Source: Duffyella gerundensis (GTDB lineage Bacteria; Pseudomonadota; Gammaproteobacteria; Enterobacterales; Enterobacteriaceae). From it: a DNA stretch of 64,000 nucleotides. The notes under the pieces were generated by a model. It did not search any database, was not told where the DNA came from, and saw only the letters and a program-made list of their open reading frames with translations. The position numbers and the translations under genes are program-made. The DNA is taken from NCBI RefSeq assembly GCF_001517405.1, contig NZ_LN907827.1, forward strand, positions 1,556,587 to 1,620,586, in the 5' to 3' direction. Positions 11,943 through 21,672 of the stretch are shown here, one piece after another; the stretch's first letter is position 1; the number at the start of each line of letters is the position of its first letter.

Positions 11943-11980
11943 TTAATTTTATTGCGCGTAATAAAGAAGATTGCTGCGAG

Positions 11981-12018
11981 AAATGTGCGGGTTGAATCGC
12001 AGCCTGCGCATTTTTTTT
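11981..12018 (+). terminator. Rho-independent terminator after ycfH
   Basis: An 11-bp stem with two G-U pairs (11981-11991 with 12003-12013) is followed by an unbroken run of T. It closes the holB-ycfH transcript just before the ptsG control region. Confidence 0.75.
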
Positions 12019-12076
12019 GCACAAAAACTGGCGTAATCTCCAGAAATATCCTAATTAAAGACGCGCATGTTGAGCG

Positions 12077-12098
12077 AAACGTGATAGCCATCAAATTA
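12077..12098 (+). promoter_or_regulatory. CRP-cAMP site of ptsG promoter
   Basis: AAACGTGATAGCCATCAAATTA keeps the GTGA-N6-TCA core and resembles, from memory, the CRP site upstream of E. coli ptsG. It lies just upstream of the Mlc-like palindrome. Confidence 0.7.
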
Positions 12099-12110
12099 CC
12101 GGATAGTGAA

Positions 12111-12131
12111 TTATTTTACACTTCGTAATAA
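12111..12131 (+). promoter_or_regulatory. Mlc operator of ptsG
   Basis: An AT-rich inverted repeat (TTATTTTA ... CGTAATAA) at the position of the E. coli ptsG Mlc operator. Mlc represses ptsG without glucose and is sequestered by dephosphorylated EIICB (established in E. coli). Confidence 0.65.
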
Positions 12132-12204
12132 ATCAAAGAGGCGCACCAACGTCTCATCCGGCAAGGGTCTCTCCCGCCTGTTGCCACCCGTGAAATCGCG
12201 GAAA

Positions 12205-12236
12205 AAGCACTCATACTCAGGAGTTTCACATTATGT
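12205..12236 (+). promoter_or_regulatory. Probable SgrS small-RNA pairing region in ptsG leader
   Basis: The leader segment AAGCACTCATACTCAGGAG just upstream of the ATG is nearly identical to the E. coli ptsG region bound by SgrS, which masks the ribosome-binding site under sugar-phosphate stress. No sgrS gene is in this window. Confidence 0.6.
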
Positions 12237-13666
12237 TTAAAAATGCATTTGCAAACCTGCAGAAGGTCGGTAAATCGCTCATGCTGCCGGTATCGGTGCT
12301 GCCGATTGCCGGGATCTTGTTAGGGGTAGGCTCTGCCAACTTCAGCTGGCTGCCGCTGGTGGTTTCACACGTGATGGCAGAAGCGGGCGGTTCAGTGTTC
12401 GCCAACATGCCGTTAATTTTTGCGATTGGTGTTGCACTCGGTTTTACCAATAACGACGGCGTCTCAGCGCTGGCTGCTGTGGTGGCCTATGGCATCATGG
12501 TGAAAACGCTGGCGGTGGTTGCACCGCTGGTGCTGCACATGCCTGCGGCGGAGATTGAAGCCAAACACCTGGCGGATACCGGCGTACTGGGCGGGATCAT
12601 TGCCGGTTCGATCGCGGCCTACATGTTCAACCGCTTCTATCGTATCAAGTTGCCTGAATATCTGGGCTTCTTTGCCGGTAAGCGCTTTGTACCGATCATC
12701 TCTGGTCTGACCGCAATTTTCCTTGGCGTGGTGCTGTCGTTCATCTGGCCACCGGTAGGTACCGCTATCCAGACTTTCTCCCAGTGGGCGGCCTATCAGA
12801 ACCCGGTTGTAGCATTTGGTATTTACGGCGTGATTGAGCGTTCGCTGGTACCGTTCGGTCTGCATCATATCTGGAACGTCCCTTTCCAGATGCAAATTGG
12901 TGAGTTTACTAACGCCGCAGGTCAGGTATTCCACGGCGACATCCCACGTTATATGGCAGGTGACCCAACCGCAGGTAAACTCTCCGGCGGCTTCCTGTTC
13001 AAAATGTACGGTTTACCTGCGGCAGCGATTGCAATCTGGCATTCCGCTAAGCCTGAAAACCGTGCCAAAGTCGGCGGCATCATGATCTCCGCAGCGCTGA
13101 CCTCGTTCCTGACCGGCATCACCGAACCGATCGAGTTCTCGTTCATGTTCGTGGCACCGATTCTGTATGCAATTCACGCCATTCTGGCTGGCCTGGCATT
13201 CCCAATCTGTATCCTGCTTGGCATGCGCGATGGCACCAGCTTCTCGCACGGTCTGATCGACTTTGTCGTGCTTAGCGGCAACAGCAGCAAAATCTGGTTG
13301 TTCCCGATTGTCGGCGTGATTTACGGTCTGATTTACTACACCATTTTCCGCGTGATGATTGCGAAATTTGACCTGAAAACGCCGGGCCGCGAAGAGGCGA
13401 CCTCAGAGCAGACCACCAGTTCATCCAACGAGATGGCAGCTAACCTGGTTAACGCGTTTGGTGGCAAAGAGAACATCACTAACCTCGATGCCTGTATTAC
13501 CCGTTTGCGCGTCAGCGTGGCGGACGTGAGCAAGGTTGACCAGTCAGGCCTGAAGCGTCTTGGCGCGGCGGGTGTGGTGGTGGCCGGTTCTGGCGTGCAG
13601 GCGATCTTCGGCACCAAATCAGATAACCTGAAAACTGAAATGGACGAATACATGCGTAATCAGTAA
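12233..13666 (+). CDS. ptsG: Glucose PTS transporter EIICB(Glc)
   Basis: This 477-aa protein (same length as E. coli) imports and phosphorylates glucose. Residues 1-390 form the membrane EIIC domain, with the sugar-site motif [11 protein letters not shown] linker of about 20 residues leads to the EIIB domain, where the phospho-Cys is in [13 protein letters not shown] (about residue 421). It depends on EIIA(Glc) in trans. Upstream are CRP and Mlc sites and a likely SgrS target, and a strong terminator follows. Confidence 0.97.
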   Translation: MFKNAFANLQKVGKSLMLPVSVLPIAGILLGVGSANFSWLPLVVSHVMAEAGGSVFANMPLIFAIGVALGFTNNDGVSALAAVVAYGIMVKTLAVVAPLVLHMPAAEIEAKHLADTGVLGGIIAGSIAAYMFNRFYRIKLPEYLGFFAGKRFVPIISGLTAIFLGVVLSFIWPPVGTAIQTFSQWAAYQNPVVAFGIYGVIERSLVPFGLHHIWNVPFQMQIGEFTNAAGQVFHGDIPRYMAGDPTAGKLSGGFLFKMYGLPAAAIAIWHSAKPENRAKVGGIMISAALTSFLTGITEPIEFSFMFVAPILYAIHAILAGLAFPICILLGMRDGTSFSHGLIDFVVLSGNSSKIWLFPIVGVIYGLIYYTIFRVMIAKFDLKTPGREEATSEQTTSSSNEMAANLVNAFGGKENITNLDACITRLRVSVADVSKVDQSGLKRLGAAGVVVAGSGVQAIFGTKSDNLKTEMDEYMRNQ

Positions 13667-13691
13667 GCCGCAGCGGTTGTGCAGCTAACAA

Positions 13692-13725
13692 AAAAAGAGC
13701 GAGTTGATCTCGCTCTTTTTCTTTT
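13692..13725. terminator. Bidirectional terminator between ptsG and rhiN
   Basis: A 12-bp stem (AAAAAGAGCGAG / CTCGCTCTTTTT) has A-rich and T-rich flanks on both sides, so it can stop transcription from ptsG (+) and from the rhi operon (-). Confidence 0.88.
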
Positions 13726-13745
13726 TAGTGACGGGTAAGCTGCCT

Positions 13746-14885
13746 TTACAGATAAACGCGCAGATATTCCGTCAGCGCCAGTAGCGCCATTGCCTGACCA
13801 TAGGGCATCGAGGTCAGCGGCACCTGGCGATAATAATCCAGATCGTTGCCCATCGCGGTACCAAACGACACCTGCATCAACTCCCCCTCAGCATTGATCT
13901 GCGCCGTTACGCCATGCAGCGCCTTTTCCGCCATCGGTAGAAACGTCGGTGGCAGATAGCGCTTGCGTACCGCTTTCAGCACGCCATAAGCAAAACCGGC
14001 GCTGGCCGAGGCTTCCAGATAGCTGTCGCGATCGTCGAGCAGGGTGTGCCACAGGCCGCTCTCATGCTGCAACGCCTGCAGCGCGCTGACCTGCGCCTCC
14101 AGCACCTGCAGCAAAAAGCGTCGCGTCGCGTGCTGTTCCGGCCAGGCCATTAGCTCAAGAAAGTCAGGGATCACGATGGTGAGCCAGCTGTTGCCCCGCG
14201 CCCAGCGCGCGCGCGCAAAGTTGTGGTTACCCTCAAAGCTCCAGCCGTGAAACCACAGGCCGGTTTCGCGATCCATTAAATACTGCACATGGGTCAGGAA
14301 CTGAAAGGTCGCCTCTTCAACGTAGTCATCGCGGCCCAGCAGTTTGCCGATCTTCGCCAGTGGTAGCACGCTCATCATCAGCGTGTCATCCCACAGCTGC
14401 TGGTGGTTTTCATTGTTGTACACCACATGCTGAATGCCACCGTGGCGGGTGCGCGGCATCTCATGCATTACCCATTCCGCCCAGCGCTCCAGCACCGGCA
14501 GCCAGGCGGGATTGCGCGTCTCCTCGTAACGGTAAGCCAGCGTCAGAAAAGGACACATGGTGTTGACATTTTTGGTGGGCAGCGGCTCGGCCAGCCGGGC
14601 GGCAAACCAGTCGTCGATGATCTGCAGCGTTTGACGATCGCCGGTCTGCTGATAATAGTGATACATGCCATACAGGCCGATGCCGTGCGTCCACTCCCAA
14701 CCGGCCCAGCCTTTGGTATCGATCACCCGACCGTCGTCGAGGCGCAGCAAAAATTCGCCGCTTTCATCGGTGATGTTGACCAGATTGTCGGTGAGTTTCG
14801 CGATCAGCTGCAGGAGCTCGCTGCGCGGTAACAGGAAGTCAGGCTGGCGCAGCAGTGCGCTCTGTTTCACAGGAAATATTGTCAT
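13746..14885 (-). CDS. rhiN: GH105 unsaturated rhamnogalacturonyl hydrolase (RhiN/YteR-like)
   Basis: This 379-aa cytoplasmic (alpha/alpha)6-barrel protein belongs to glycoside hydrolase family 105. These enzymes release the unsaturated galacturonic acid made by rhamnogalacturonan lyases from rhamnose-containing disaccharides. Recognisable segments are KGWAGWEWTHGIGLYG, the catalytic Asp region LWDDTLMMS (Asp166/167), WFHGWSFEGNHNFARARWARGNSW and SASAGFAYG. No signal peptide is seen. Its start overlaps the stop of the upstream transporter gene (ATGA), so the two are one operon. It matches the RhiT-RhiN pair of Dickeya. The exact substrate is inferred. Confidence 0.85.
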   Translation of the reverse strand: MTIFPVKQSALLRQPDFLLPRSELLQLIAKLTDNLVNITDESGEFLLRLDDGRVIDTKGWAGWEWTHGIGLYGMYHYYQQTGDRQTLQIIDDWFAARLAEPLPTKNVNTMCPFLTLAYRYEETRNPAWLPVLERWAEWVMHEMPRTRHGGIQHVVYNNENHQQLWDDTLMMSVLPLAKIGKLLGRDDYVEEATFQFLTHVQYLMDRETGLWFHGWSFEGNHNFARARWARGNSWLTIVIPDFLELMAWPEQHATRRFLLQVLEAQVSALQALQHESGLWHTLLDDRDSYLEASASAGFAYGVLKAVRKRYLPPTFLPMAEKALHGVTAQINAEGELMQVSFGTAMGNDLDYYRQVPLTSMPYGQAMALLALTEYLRVYL

Positions 14886-16489
14886 GGTCTCTGTTCCGGT
14901 TTATCAGTTAGCGGGTCAAAAGTGAGAATCACGGGGCGATGTGCGGCAAGCGGCGGCGCGGCAGGCCGGTTACGATTAAGAAAGCCGATATTGTTGTTGC
15001 CCCACAGGTTTTCGTACGGCAGGCCGGCCAGCTCTTCCACCACCGCGCGTGCCTGCGGCGTGATGGCCTCAGGCAGCGGTCGGCCAGCATCGCGCATCTT
15101 CACCGTCTCGGCGCGCAGGATGGCGTGCGTATGCAGATTGAGCTTAAAGCGCAGCGAGATAACAAAGCCGCAGGCGAGTACCGCCACGGTGCCAATGCTG
15201 AGAATCGCCAGAATGGTGTGGCCCACGCTCTCAGCCTGCACCGGCTTGCCGGAAACGAAGCCCGAAAGCTGCAGCACGATGCCAACAAACATGACCGCAC
15301 CGGCCTGCGACGCCTTGCGGGTCAGCGTCATGATGCCGGCAAAAATGCCTTCACGACGCTGGCCGGTGATCACCTCATCAACGTCGGCAATGTAGGTGTA
15401 GATATTCCACGGCACGTAGTTGATGCCGCCGCGACCAAGTCCGGCCAGCGCAGAGATCACCACCAGCAGCGCCATATTGTCATTCATGCCGGTAAACCAC
15501 AGGCCCGCATAAGAGATGGCGCTCAGTCCGAATAGCACCACCACCAGCCGATAAGAGGGCGCCGGTCCAAGACGAATACAGAGCGGAATCATCGCCATCA
15601 CCGCAATAAATTGCAGTACGGCCATGGTGCCCATCAGGTTAGCGGCGATCTGGGCGCTCTGCATCAGCACAAACACCACGTACCAGGTAAACACCGCGTT
15701 AAACACGTCCTGCGCGATGTAGCCGCCAAGATACATGCCGAGATGCTGCCGGAAGATGCGGACGCGCAGCGTTGAGCTCAGCTCGACAAACAATCGCTTC
15801 ATGCTCTGCGCAAAGGTCAGTTGCTGTTTGTCTTCCTCGGCGCGGCGTGATTCCGCAGAAAAATCCTCTGGCGCCCGTTCCCAGGTAAACAGATAGACCA
15901 GCGTCAGCACCAGCGCGCAGATACAGGAGAACACCAGGCTGGCCCAGAAAAAGGAGTGCGGATTATCTTTACCGAGATAGCCAAGCAGGATGCCGGGCAA
16001 AAAGGCCGCCAGAATCGCCGACAGCTGCGCCAGCGCAATACGCGCGCCCGAGAACTTGGTTTTCTTTTTGAAATCATCGGTCATTTCCGGCACCAGCGTT
16101 TCATAAGGCACCAGCACCATGGTGTAGACGATGTCGAACAGCAGATAGGTCAGCAGGTACCACCAGTAGTTCATATCAGCCAGCCACATCAGGCTGTAGC
16201 TAAACACCAGCGGAATGCCGAGCAGGATAAAAAACTTACGGCGGCCAAAACGCTTGCCGAGCCAGGTCGAGCCAAAGTTATCGGTAAGAAAGCCCATTAA
16301 CGGGCTGATCACCGCATCCAGCACGCGCGCCATGGCAAAGATAAAGGTCGCTTCGATCGGCGTCAGGCCGCAGAAGGTGGTGTAAAAATAGAGCAGCCAG
16401 GCAGCGGTCAGGGCGGTGGTGCCGGCACCGAGAAAATCGCCGGAGCCGTAAGCCAGATAGTGTGCCAGTCCGATTTTGCGTGTGCGCAT
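14882..16489 (-). CDS. rhiT: GPH-family sugar:cation symporter (RhiT-like rhamnogalacturonide transporter)
   Basis: This 535-aa inner-membrane protein of the glycoside-pentoside-hexuronide:cation symporter family has about 12 predicted helices. The N-terminus GLAHYLAYGSGDFLG, followed by a region resembling the D(x)MG(x)LxD loop (DAVISPLMGFLTDN), is typical of the family. A large C-terminal extension follows the last helix. The start at 16489 has an AGGAG ribosome-binding site; the longer reading to 16546 lacks one. Coupling to the GH105 gene and an upstream KdgR-like box support uptake of unsaturated rhamnogalacturonan oligosaccharides, but no substrate is proven. Confidence 0.8.
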   Translation of the reverse strand: MRTRKIGLAHYLAYGSGDFLGAGTTALTAAWLLYFYTTFCGLTPIEATFIFAMARVLDAVISPLMGFLTDNFGSTWLGKRFGRRKFFILLGIPLVFSYSLMWLADMNYWWYLLTYLLFDIVYTMVLVPYETLVPEMTDDFKKKTKFSGARIALAQLSAILAAFLPGILLGYLGKDNPHSFFWASLVFSCICALVLTLVYLFTWERAPEDFSAESRRAEEDKQQLTFAQSMKRLFVELSSTLRVRIFRQHLGMYLGGYIAQDVFNAVFTWYVVFVLMQSAQIAANLMGTMAVLQFIAVMAMIPLCIRLGPAPSYRLVVVLFGLSAISYAGLWFTGMNDNMALLVVISALAGLGRGGINYVPWNIYTYIADVDEVITGQRREGIFAGIMTLTRKASQAGAVMFVGIVLQLSGFVSGKPVQAESVGHTILAILSIGTVAVLACGFVISLRFKLNLHTHAILRAETVKMRDAGRPLPEAITPQARAVVEELAGLPYENLWGNNNIGFLNRNRPAAPPLAAHRPVILTFDPLTDKPEQRP

Positions 16490-16576
16490 GGGAAAACTCC
16501 TGTGTCGAAACGGGGGCCGGTATCCGTACATCACAATCGGAATCATTCAAAAATAAGGCGCGGCCAGCGGTGAAAC

Positions 16577-16623
16577 CTTCGTGATTTGGCAAGATGCGCA
16601 ATAGTAATGGCAAAATCACGAAG
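16577..16623. repeat. Inverted repeat upstream of rhiT
   Basis: CTTCGTGATTT (16577-16587) recurs in inverted orientation as AAATCACGAAG (16613-16623), with centres 36 bp apart. The rhiT start is about 90 bp away, so this may be a pair of activator half-sites (for example an AraC-type or CRP-like protein). The binding protein is unknown. Confidence 0.5.
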
Positions 16624-16646
16624 AAAAACCCGTCAGGAATCTAATT

Positions 16647-16665
16647 TATGAAACGCTGTTTTAAT
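16647..16665 (-). promoter_or_regulatory. KdgR-like operator upstream of rhiT
   Basis: TATGAAACGCTGTTTTAAT has the symmetrical RAAAC-N3-GTTTY core described for KdgR, the repressor of pectin catabolism genes in Dickeya, Pectobacterium and Erwinia. It lies about 160 bp upstream of rhiT, which encodes a pectin-fragment transporter. Confidence 0.6.
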
Positions 16666-16817
16666 TTATGTCAGGGCGAACGGCAGAAAAGGATGATAAG
16701 CAGCGCAACGCTGCAATGCTCGCCAGTTGGCGAAAGAAAATAGCCGCTAAGGTTGAAAGAAAATGAACTTCTCACTCATACTCAGCGATAACTTATTCCC
16801 TGCTAAGGATCTGCACC

Positions 16818-17168
16818 ATGGCTGAAGAAACGATTTTCAGTAAAATCATTCGACGTGAAATTCCTTCCGATATCCTCTATCAGGACGAACTGGTTACCGC
16901 GTTCCGTGACATCTCCCCGAAGGCGCCGGTTCACGTGCTGATTGTGCCTAACGTGCTGATCGCCACCAGCAACGACGCGCTGGAAGCGCATGAACATGCG
17001 CTGGGCCGCATGATCACCGTGGCGGCAAAAATTGCCCGGCAGGAAGGCATTGCGGAAGAGGGCTATCGCCTGATCATCAACTGCAACCAGCACGGCGGCC
17101 AGGAGGTGTATCACATTCATATGCACCTGGTGGGCGGCAAACCCCTGGGACCGATGCTGAGTGTCTAA
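16818..17168 (+). CDS. hinT: HIT-family purine nucleoside phosphoramidase HinT
   Basis: This 116-aa homodimeric histidine-triad hydrolase cleaves AMP-lysine and other adenosine phosphoramidates. The triad HIHMHL and the N-terminal [16 protein letters not shown] are typical. The C-terminus (GPMLSV) is 3 residues shorter than in E. coli. It heads the hinT-ycfL-lpoB-thiK-nagZ run conserved in enterobacteria. Confidence 0.95.
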   Translation: MAEETIFSKIIRREIPSDILYQDELVTAFRDISPKAPVHVLIVPNVLIATSNDALEAHEHALGRMITVAAKIARQEGIAEEGYRLIINCNQHGGQEVYHIHMHLVGGKPLGPMLSV

Positions 17169-17181
17169 GGCATCGCATTCG

Positions 17182-17559
17182 ATGCGCGCACTTTTACTCG
17201 CACTGCCGCTGGCAGCGCTGATGCTCACCGGCTGCAGCAACGATAAACCGATGATCAACACCGCACAAAGCCTGGTGATGGAATCTGCAGTGCTGTCGGC
17301 GGGCATCATCACTGACGATCCGGTGATTGGCGAACGTGATGGCCAGCAGCGGGCCGCCAGCGTGCTCTATAATCAACGCGAAACGCCGGTAGATGTCTGG
17401 TATCGCTTTTACTGGTATGACGATAAAGGGCTGGAAATTCTGCCTTATGAACGACCGCGCGTCAGCCGGGTTCCGGCGCACAGCAGTGTAGAAGTCGCCT
17501 CGCAGGTCGGCAATCTCACCGCCAGCAAGGCGCGCCTCTATTTATGGTTACAGGAGTAA
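17182..17559 (+). CDS. ycfL: Lipoprotein YcfL
   Basis: This 125-aa predicted lipoprotein has the lipobox LMLTGC near residue 19, a conserved AQSLVMES segment and the motif WYRFYWYDDKGLE. The ATG at 17182 was chosen because it sits at the start of the signal peptide and gives the E. coli length (125). A GTG at 17161 overlapping hinT would add 7 unrelated residues. Function is unknown in the family. The gene is 4 bp upstream of lpoB, which makes a cell-envelope role plausible. Confidence 0.88.
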   Translation: MRALLLALPLAALMLTGCSNDKPMINTAQSLVMESAVLSAGIITDDPVIGERDGQQRAASVLYNQRETPVDVWYRFYWYDDKGLEILPYERPRVSRVPAHSSVEVASQVGNLTASKARLYLWLQE

Positions 17560-17563
17560 TATC

Positions 17564-18169
17564 GTGACTCGCAGTATCACAAGACTTTCCGGCATTCTGG
17601 CGCTGGCGCTGTTCCTCAGCGGCTGTATTAACCAGCGCACCAGCGAACAGCCACCGGCACCGGTTGAACCCGCCACGCCCGAAACGCCGGTGCAACAGCC
17701 GCCGCCGATCCAACAGCCTGAACCCGTTGAAAACGTGCCGCAGCCACCAAAATTGCGTTCCATTAACTGGGACAGCAGCGTTCAGCCGCTGGTAGCCAGC
17801 ATGCTGAAAGCCGAAGGCGTGACCGATGGCAGCGTGCTGCTGGTCGATCGGGTGAAAAACAGCACTAACGGCAGCCTGCAAATTGATAAAGCCACCGCCG
17901 CATTGCAGAATGCGCTGGCGAACAACGGCAAGTTCACGCTAGTGTCGGCGCAGCAACTGGCGCAGGCGAAGCAGACGCTGGGTCTGTCGCCAGAAGATAG
18001 CCTGAACTCACGCAGCAAAGCGGTGGGCCTGGCGCGCTACGTTGGCGCGCAATATGTGCTCTACAGCAATGCCGACGGCGACATTAAAGCGCCACAGCTT
18101 CAGATGCAGCTGATGCTGGTGCAAACCGGCGAAATTATCTGGTCAGGCAACGGTGATGCGCAGTTTTGA
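17564..18169 (+). CDS. lpoB: Outer-membrane lipoprotein LpoB, activator of PBP1b
   Basis: This 201-aa lipoprotein has the lipobox LFLSGC, then a Pro/Gln/Glu-rich disordered linker (about residues 28-62) that spans the periplasm. A globular domain follows, containing LVDRVKNSTNGSLQIDKAT, matching E. coli LpoB (213 aa). LpoB stimulates the glycosyltransferase of PBP1b. It starts with GTG at 17564, 4 bp after ycfL, and overlaps thiK by 14 bp. Confidence 0.93.
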   Translation: MTRSITRLSGILALALFLSGCINQRTSEQPPAPVEPATPETPVQQPPPIQQPEPVENVPQPPKLRSINWDSSVQPLVASMLKAEGVTDGSVLLVDRVKNSTNGSLQIDKATAALQNALANNGKFTLVSAQQLAQAKQTLGLSPEDSLNSRSKAVGLARYVGAQYVLYSNADGDIKAPQLQMQLMLVQTGEIIWSGNGDAQF

Positions 18170-19010
18170 TCCCGCGCTGCAGCAGCTGTTGAACCAACAT
18201 TTACCGGCGGCTTTGGTCGCCGGTAATTTTTTGCCGCTGGCTGGCCTGACCGGCTTAAGCGGACAAATTGTCTGGGAAAATGGCCGGTTGTTGGCACGCC
18301 GTCAGCCCGACTATCCGCTGCCGCTGGTCGATCGCCAGCGCGAGTTTCGCCTGCTGCGAAAACTCAGTGCGCAGGGCATGGTCGCTGCGCCGCTGGCGGT
18401 GAACCGCGAATGGCTGCTGCTGCCGTGGCAGGCAGGGGAACCGGTCACGGCTTCGCTTAATACGCTACGCCCGTCGTTGCTCTCGCTGCTAAACCGGCTG
18501 CATCATCAGCCGCTGACCGGCTATCGTTTACGCCTGCTGCCGTTGTTGCAGCGCTACTGGCAGCTCTGCGAGCAGCGCCACTATCGCTGGCAGCACGCGC
18601 TACGCCGTTTGCAGATGCGCGGGGAGCCGCAGCCGCTGCGCCTGGCGCCCTTGCACATGGATATCCACGCGGGCAATCTGCTGCACACGCCACAGGGGCT
18701 ACGGCTGATTGACTGGGAATATGCCGGTGACGGCGACGTCGCGCTGGAGCTGGCCAGCCTGCTGTACGCCAGCGGCGAGCGCGATTGCTGGCTGCGCGAC
18801 TATGCGCAGATGGCCCGCCTGTCGCTGCCCGTCTTGCGTCAGCAGACGGCTCGCTGGCAGCCGTGGCTGGAACTGCTTGCTGCCAGCTGGTATCAGCTAC
18901 GCGCCGAGCAGAGTCAGGATGCCCAACTGATTGCCGCCGCGCAGGACGCCTGGCAGCAGCTGGGCCAGTCTCATTTATCGTCAGCGGTTCGCGCTGGCGA
19001 AATTATCTGA
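18156..19010 (+). CDS. thiK: Thiamine kinase ThiK
   Basis: This 284-aa APH/choline-kinase-fold protein phosphorylates thiamine to thiamine monophosphate for salvage. Brenner's motif is present as [11 protein letters not shown] (catalytic Asp) followed by [17 protein letters not shown] (Mg2+ site). The N-terminal half is divergent from E. coli. The ATG at 18156, inside lpoB, is preferred; a GTG one codon upstream is possible. The short overlap suggests translational coupling to lpoB. Confidence 0.88.
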   Translation: MRSFDPALQQLLNQHLPAALVAGNFLPLAGLTGLSGQIVWENGRLLARRQPDYPLPLVDRQREFRLLRKLSAQGMVAAPLAVNREWLLLPWQAGEPVTASLNTLRPSLLSLLNRLHHQPLTGYRLRLLPLLQRYWQLCEQRHYRWQHALRRLQMRGEPQPLRLAPLHMDIHAGNLLHTPQGLRLIDWEYAGDGDVALELASLLYASGERDCWLRDYAQMARLSLPVLRQQTARWQPWLELLAASWYQLRAEQSQDAQLIAAAQDAWQQLGQSHLSSAVRAGEII

Positions 19011-19026
19011 TTGTTGGAGTAGAAAC

Positions 19027-20076
19027 ATGGAAAGCCTGATCCCCGGGCCAGTAATGCTGGATGTGCAACATTATGAACTGGATGCCGAAGAGCGTGAGAT
19101 TCTGCAGCATCCGCTGACTGGCGGGCTGATCCTGTTCAGCCGCAACTACCACGATCCGCAGCAGCTGCGCGAACTGGTACGGCAAATCCGCGCCGCGTCG
19201 CGCCATCGCCTGCTGATCGCCGTGGATCAGGAAGGCGGGCGCGTGCAGCGTTTCCGCGAAGGCTTTACCACACTGCCTGCCATGCAGTCGTTTGCCGCGC
19301 TGGAACAGGGCGACGCTGCTTACGCGCTGGCGCACAGCGCTGGCTGGCTGATGGCGGCAGAGATGATCGCCATGGATATCGATATCAGCTTTGCGCCGGT
19401 GCTCGATATTGGCCACATTAGCGCCGCGATTGGCGACCGTTCGTTCCATCATGACCCGGCGATTGCGCTGCAGGTGGCACGTCACTTTATTGCCGGCATG
19501 CATGAAGCGGGCATGAAAACTACCGGCAAACATTTCCCCGGCCACGGTGCGGTCACTGCAGATTCGCACAAAGAGACGCCGTACGATGCGCGTGATGAAG
19601 CCACTATCCGGGCGCATGATATGGCGATTTTCCGTCAGCTGATTGACGAGCAGGCGCTGGATGCCATCATGCCGGCACACGTCATTTATAACCAGGTTGA
19701 TGCGCTGCCCGCCAGCGGATCGCCGCACTGGCTGAAAACCGTGCTGCGCGGCGAACTGGGCTTTGACGGCGTGATTTTCTCAGACGATCTGTCGATGGAA
19801 GGCGCTGCGGTGCTGGGCAGCTACGCCGAGCGAGCGCAGGTGTCGCTGGATGCGGGTTGCGACATGGTGCTGGTGTGCAACAACCGCGCCGGTGCGGTCA
19901 GCGTGTTGGATAATCTGCAGGCGGCACCGGCCAGCCGGGTGTCACAGCTCTGGCATCGTCAACACTACAGCCGGGATGAGCTGCGCGCCAGCAGCCGCTG
20001 GCAGTCTACTCAGCAGCAGCTCAGCACGCTGCAGTCACGCTGGCTGGCGCACAAGGCCGAACAGCAGCAGCGTTAA
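19027..20076 (+). CDS. nagZ: Beta-N-acetylhexosaminidase NagZ
   Basis: This 349-aa GH3 cytoplasmic enzyme removes N-acetylglucosamine from anhydro-muropeptides in murein recycling. The family hallmark KHFPGHG is followed by the His-containing flexible loop ADSHKE, and the nucleophile Asp lies in [10 protein letters not shown]. The start at 19027 has GGAGTAGAAAC upstream and adds 8 residues to the E. coli N-terminus. The E. coli downstream gene ycfP is absent here. Confidence 0.95.
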   Translation: MESLIPGPVMLDVQHYELDAEEREILQHPLTGGLILFSRNYHDPQQLRELVRQIRAASRHRLLIAVDQEGGRVQRFREGFTTLPAMQSFAALEQGDAAYALAHSAGWLMAAEMIAMDIDISFAPVLDIGHISAAIGDRSFHHDPAIALQVARHFIAGMHEAGMKTTGKHFPGHGAVTADSHKETPYDARDEATIRAHDMAIFRQLIDEQALDAIMPAHVIYNQVDALPASGSPHWLKTVLRGELGFDGVIFSDDLSMEGAAVLGSYAERAQVSLDAGCDMVLVCNNRAGAVSVLDNLQAAPASRVSQLWHRQHYSRDELRASSRWQSTQQQLSTLQSRWLAHKAEQQQR

Positions 20077-20367
20077 TTCCCCCCTCAATGCACGGCAGCG
20101 CCTCGCTCGCCGTGCTCACCATCCCAGGCTACGCTACGCCATAAATGACTCATGCCCGCGCGCGTTTTAACCCTGCGCGTTGCTGATTTATTGGTCTTAT
20201 TCTGAGTTTCCAGCGAAACAATGACCTGCATCAATTTTCTCATGAACAGGAGTGAAGGGCGTGCTATTCTGCGATCAGCTCGCGATTTAGCTTCGCCAAC
20301 CCTATGTTTACTAAGGTTTTTATTAACCTTTAGTTAACGATTGGTTCACATCTTAAGGGGGTCTTTT

Positions 20368-21672
20368 TTGACTACACCGATTCAAACCATAGTGATTGTC
20401 GGCGGTGGTGCCGGCGGCCTTGAGCTGGCTACCCAGCTGGGGCATAAACTGGGCCGCAAGAAAAAAGCGGAGATTATCCTGGTCGATCGTAATCACAGCC
20501 ATTTATGGAAACCGTTGCTGCATGAAGTGGCTACCGGATCTCTGGATGAAGGTATCGACGCCGTAAGCTATCTGGCGCACGCGCGTAATCACCATTTCAG
20601 CTTCCAGCTCGGCACGCTCACCGATGTTGATCGCGAGAGCAAACGCCTGAAGCTGGCGGAAATCCTCGATGCCAACGGTGCCGTGCTGGTGCCTGAACGC
20701 GATCTCGCCTACGACCAGCTGGTGTTTGCGCTGGGCAGCACCTCCAACGATTTCGGCACGCCGGGCGTGAAAGATCACTGCATCTTCCTCGATAACCCCC
20801 ATCAGGCACGCCGTTTTCACAACGAGATGCTCAACCAGTTCCTGAAGTTCTCCGCCAGCGGCTCGCCGGAAGAGCAGGTCAACATTGCAATTGTGGGCGG
20901 CGGCGCCACCGGCGTGGAGCTCTCTGCGGAGCTGCACAACGCAGTACGCCAGCTGCACAGCTACGGCTATAAAGGGCTGGACAGCAAGGCGCTGAACGTC
21001 ACGCTGGTGGAAGCGGGCGAGCGGATTCTGCCTGCGCTGCCGCCGCGCATCTCTGCGGCTGCGCATCAGGAACTGACCAAAATCGGCGTGCGCGTATTGA
21101 CGCAAACCATGGTCACCAGCGCCGAGAAAGGCGGTTTACACACCAAATCGGGTGAGTTCATCAATGCCGATCTGATGGTCTGGGCAGCGGGTATCAAAGC
21201 GCCTGATTTCATGAAAGGCATCGGCGGTCTGGAAACCAACCGCATTAATCAGCTGGTGGTGAAAGAGACGCTGCAAACCACGCTGGATGACAGCATTTAT
21301 GCCATTGGCGACTGCGCCTCCTGTGCGTTGCCGGGTGGCGGTTTTGTGCCACCGCGCGCGCAGTCTGCGCATCAGATGGCTTCGCTGGTGCTGCACAATA
21401 TTCTCGCGGCGCGTAAAGGCCAGAGCCTGAAGGCCTACGTTTATAAAGATCACGGTTCGCTGGTTTCGCTCTCCCGTTTCAGTACGGTGGGCAGCCTGAT
21501 GGGGAACCTGATGCGCGGTTCGATGATGGTGGAAGGACGTATTGCGCGTTTCGTCTACATTTCGCTCTATCGTATGCACCAGATCGCCCTGCACGGCTAT
21601 TTCAAAACCGGCCTGATGATGCTGGTAGGCAGTCTCAACCGGGCGATTCGCCCACGGCTGAAGCTGCACTAA
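20368..21672 (+). CDS. ndh: NADH:quinone oxidoreductase II (NDH-2)
   Basis: This 434-aa membrane-associated flavoprotein is non-proton-pumping. Two dinucleotide-binding glycine motifs are visible: [12 protein letters not shown] near the N-terminus (FAD) and [15 protein letters not shown] around residue 175 (NADH), with YAIGDCASC later. The start is TTG at 20368 behind AAGGGGG, matching the E. coli N-terminus and length (434). The frame is open 9 codons further but without homology. Confidence 0.95.
   Translation: MTTPIQTIVIVGGGAGGLELATQLGHKLGRKKKAEIILVDRNHSHLWKPLLHEVATGSLDEGIDAVSYLAHARNHHFSFQLGTLTDVDRESKRLKLAEILDANGAVLVPERDLAYDQLVFALGSTSNDFGTPGVKDHCIFLDNPHQARRFHNEMLNQFLKFSASGSPEEQVNIAIVGGGATGVELSAELHNAVRQLHSYGYKGLDSKALNVTLVEAGERILPALPPRISAAAHQELTKIGVRVLTQTMVTSAEKGGLHTKSGEFINADLMVWAAGIKAPDFMKGIGGLETNRINQLVVKETLQTTLDDSIYAIGDCASCALPGGGFVPPRAQSAHQMASLVLHNILAARKGQSLKAYVYKDHGSLVSLSRFSTVGSLMGNLMRGSMMVEGRIARFVYISLYRMHQIALHGYFKTGLMMLVGSLNRAIRPRLKLH

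Larger units (their letters stand above)
16490..16817. other. Divergent rhiT / hinT control region (328 bp)
   Basis: This gene-free stretch holds an inverted repeat with 11-bp arms (16577-16587 and 16613-16623) and a KdgR-like palindrome (16647-16665). No small gene with a convincing ribosome-binding site was found. Confidence 0.7.
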
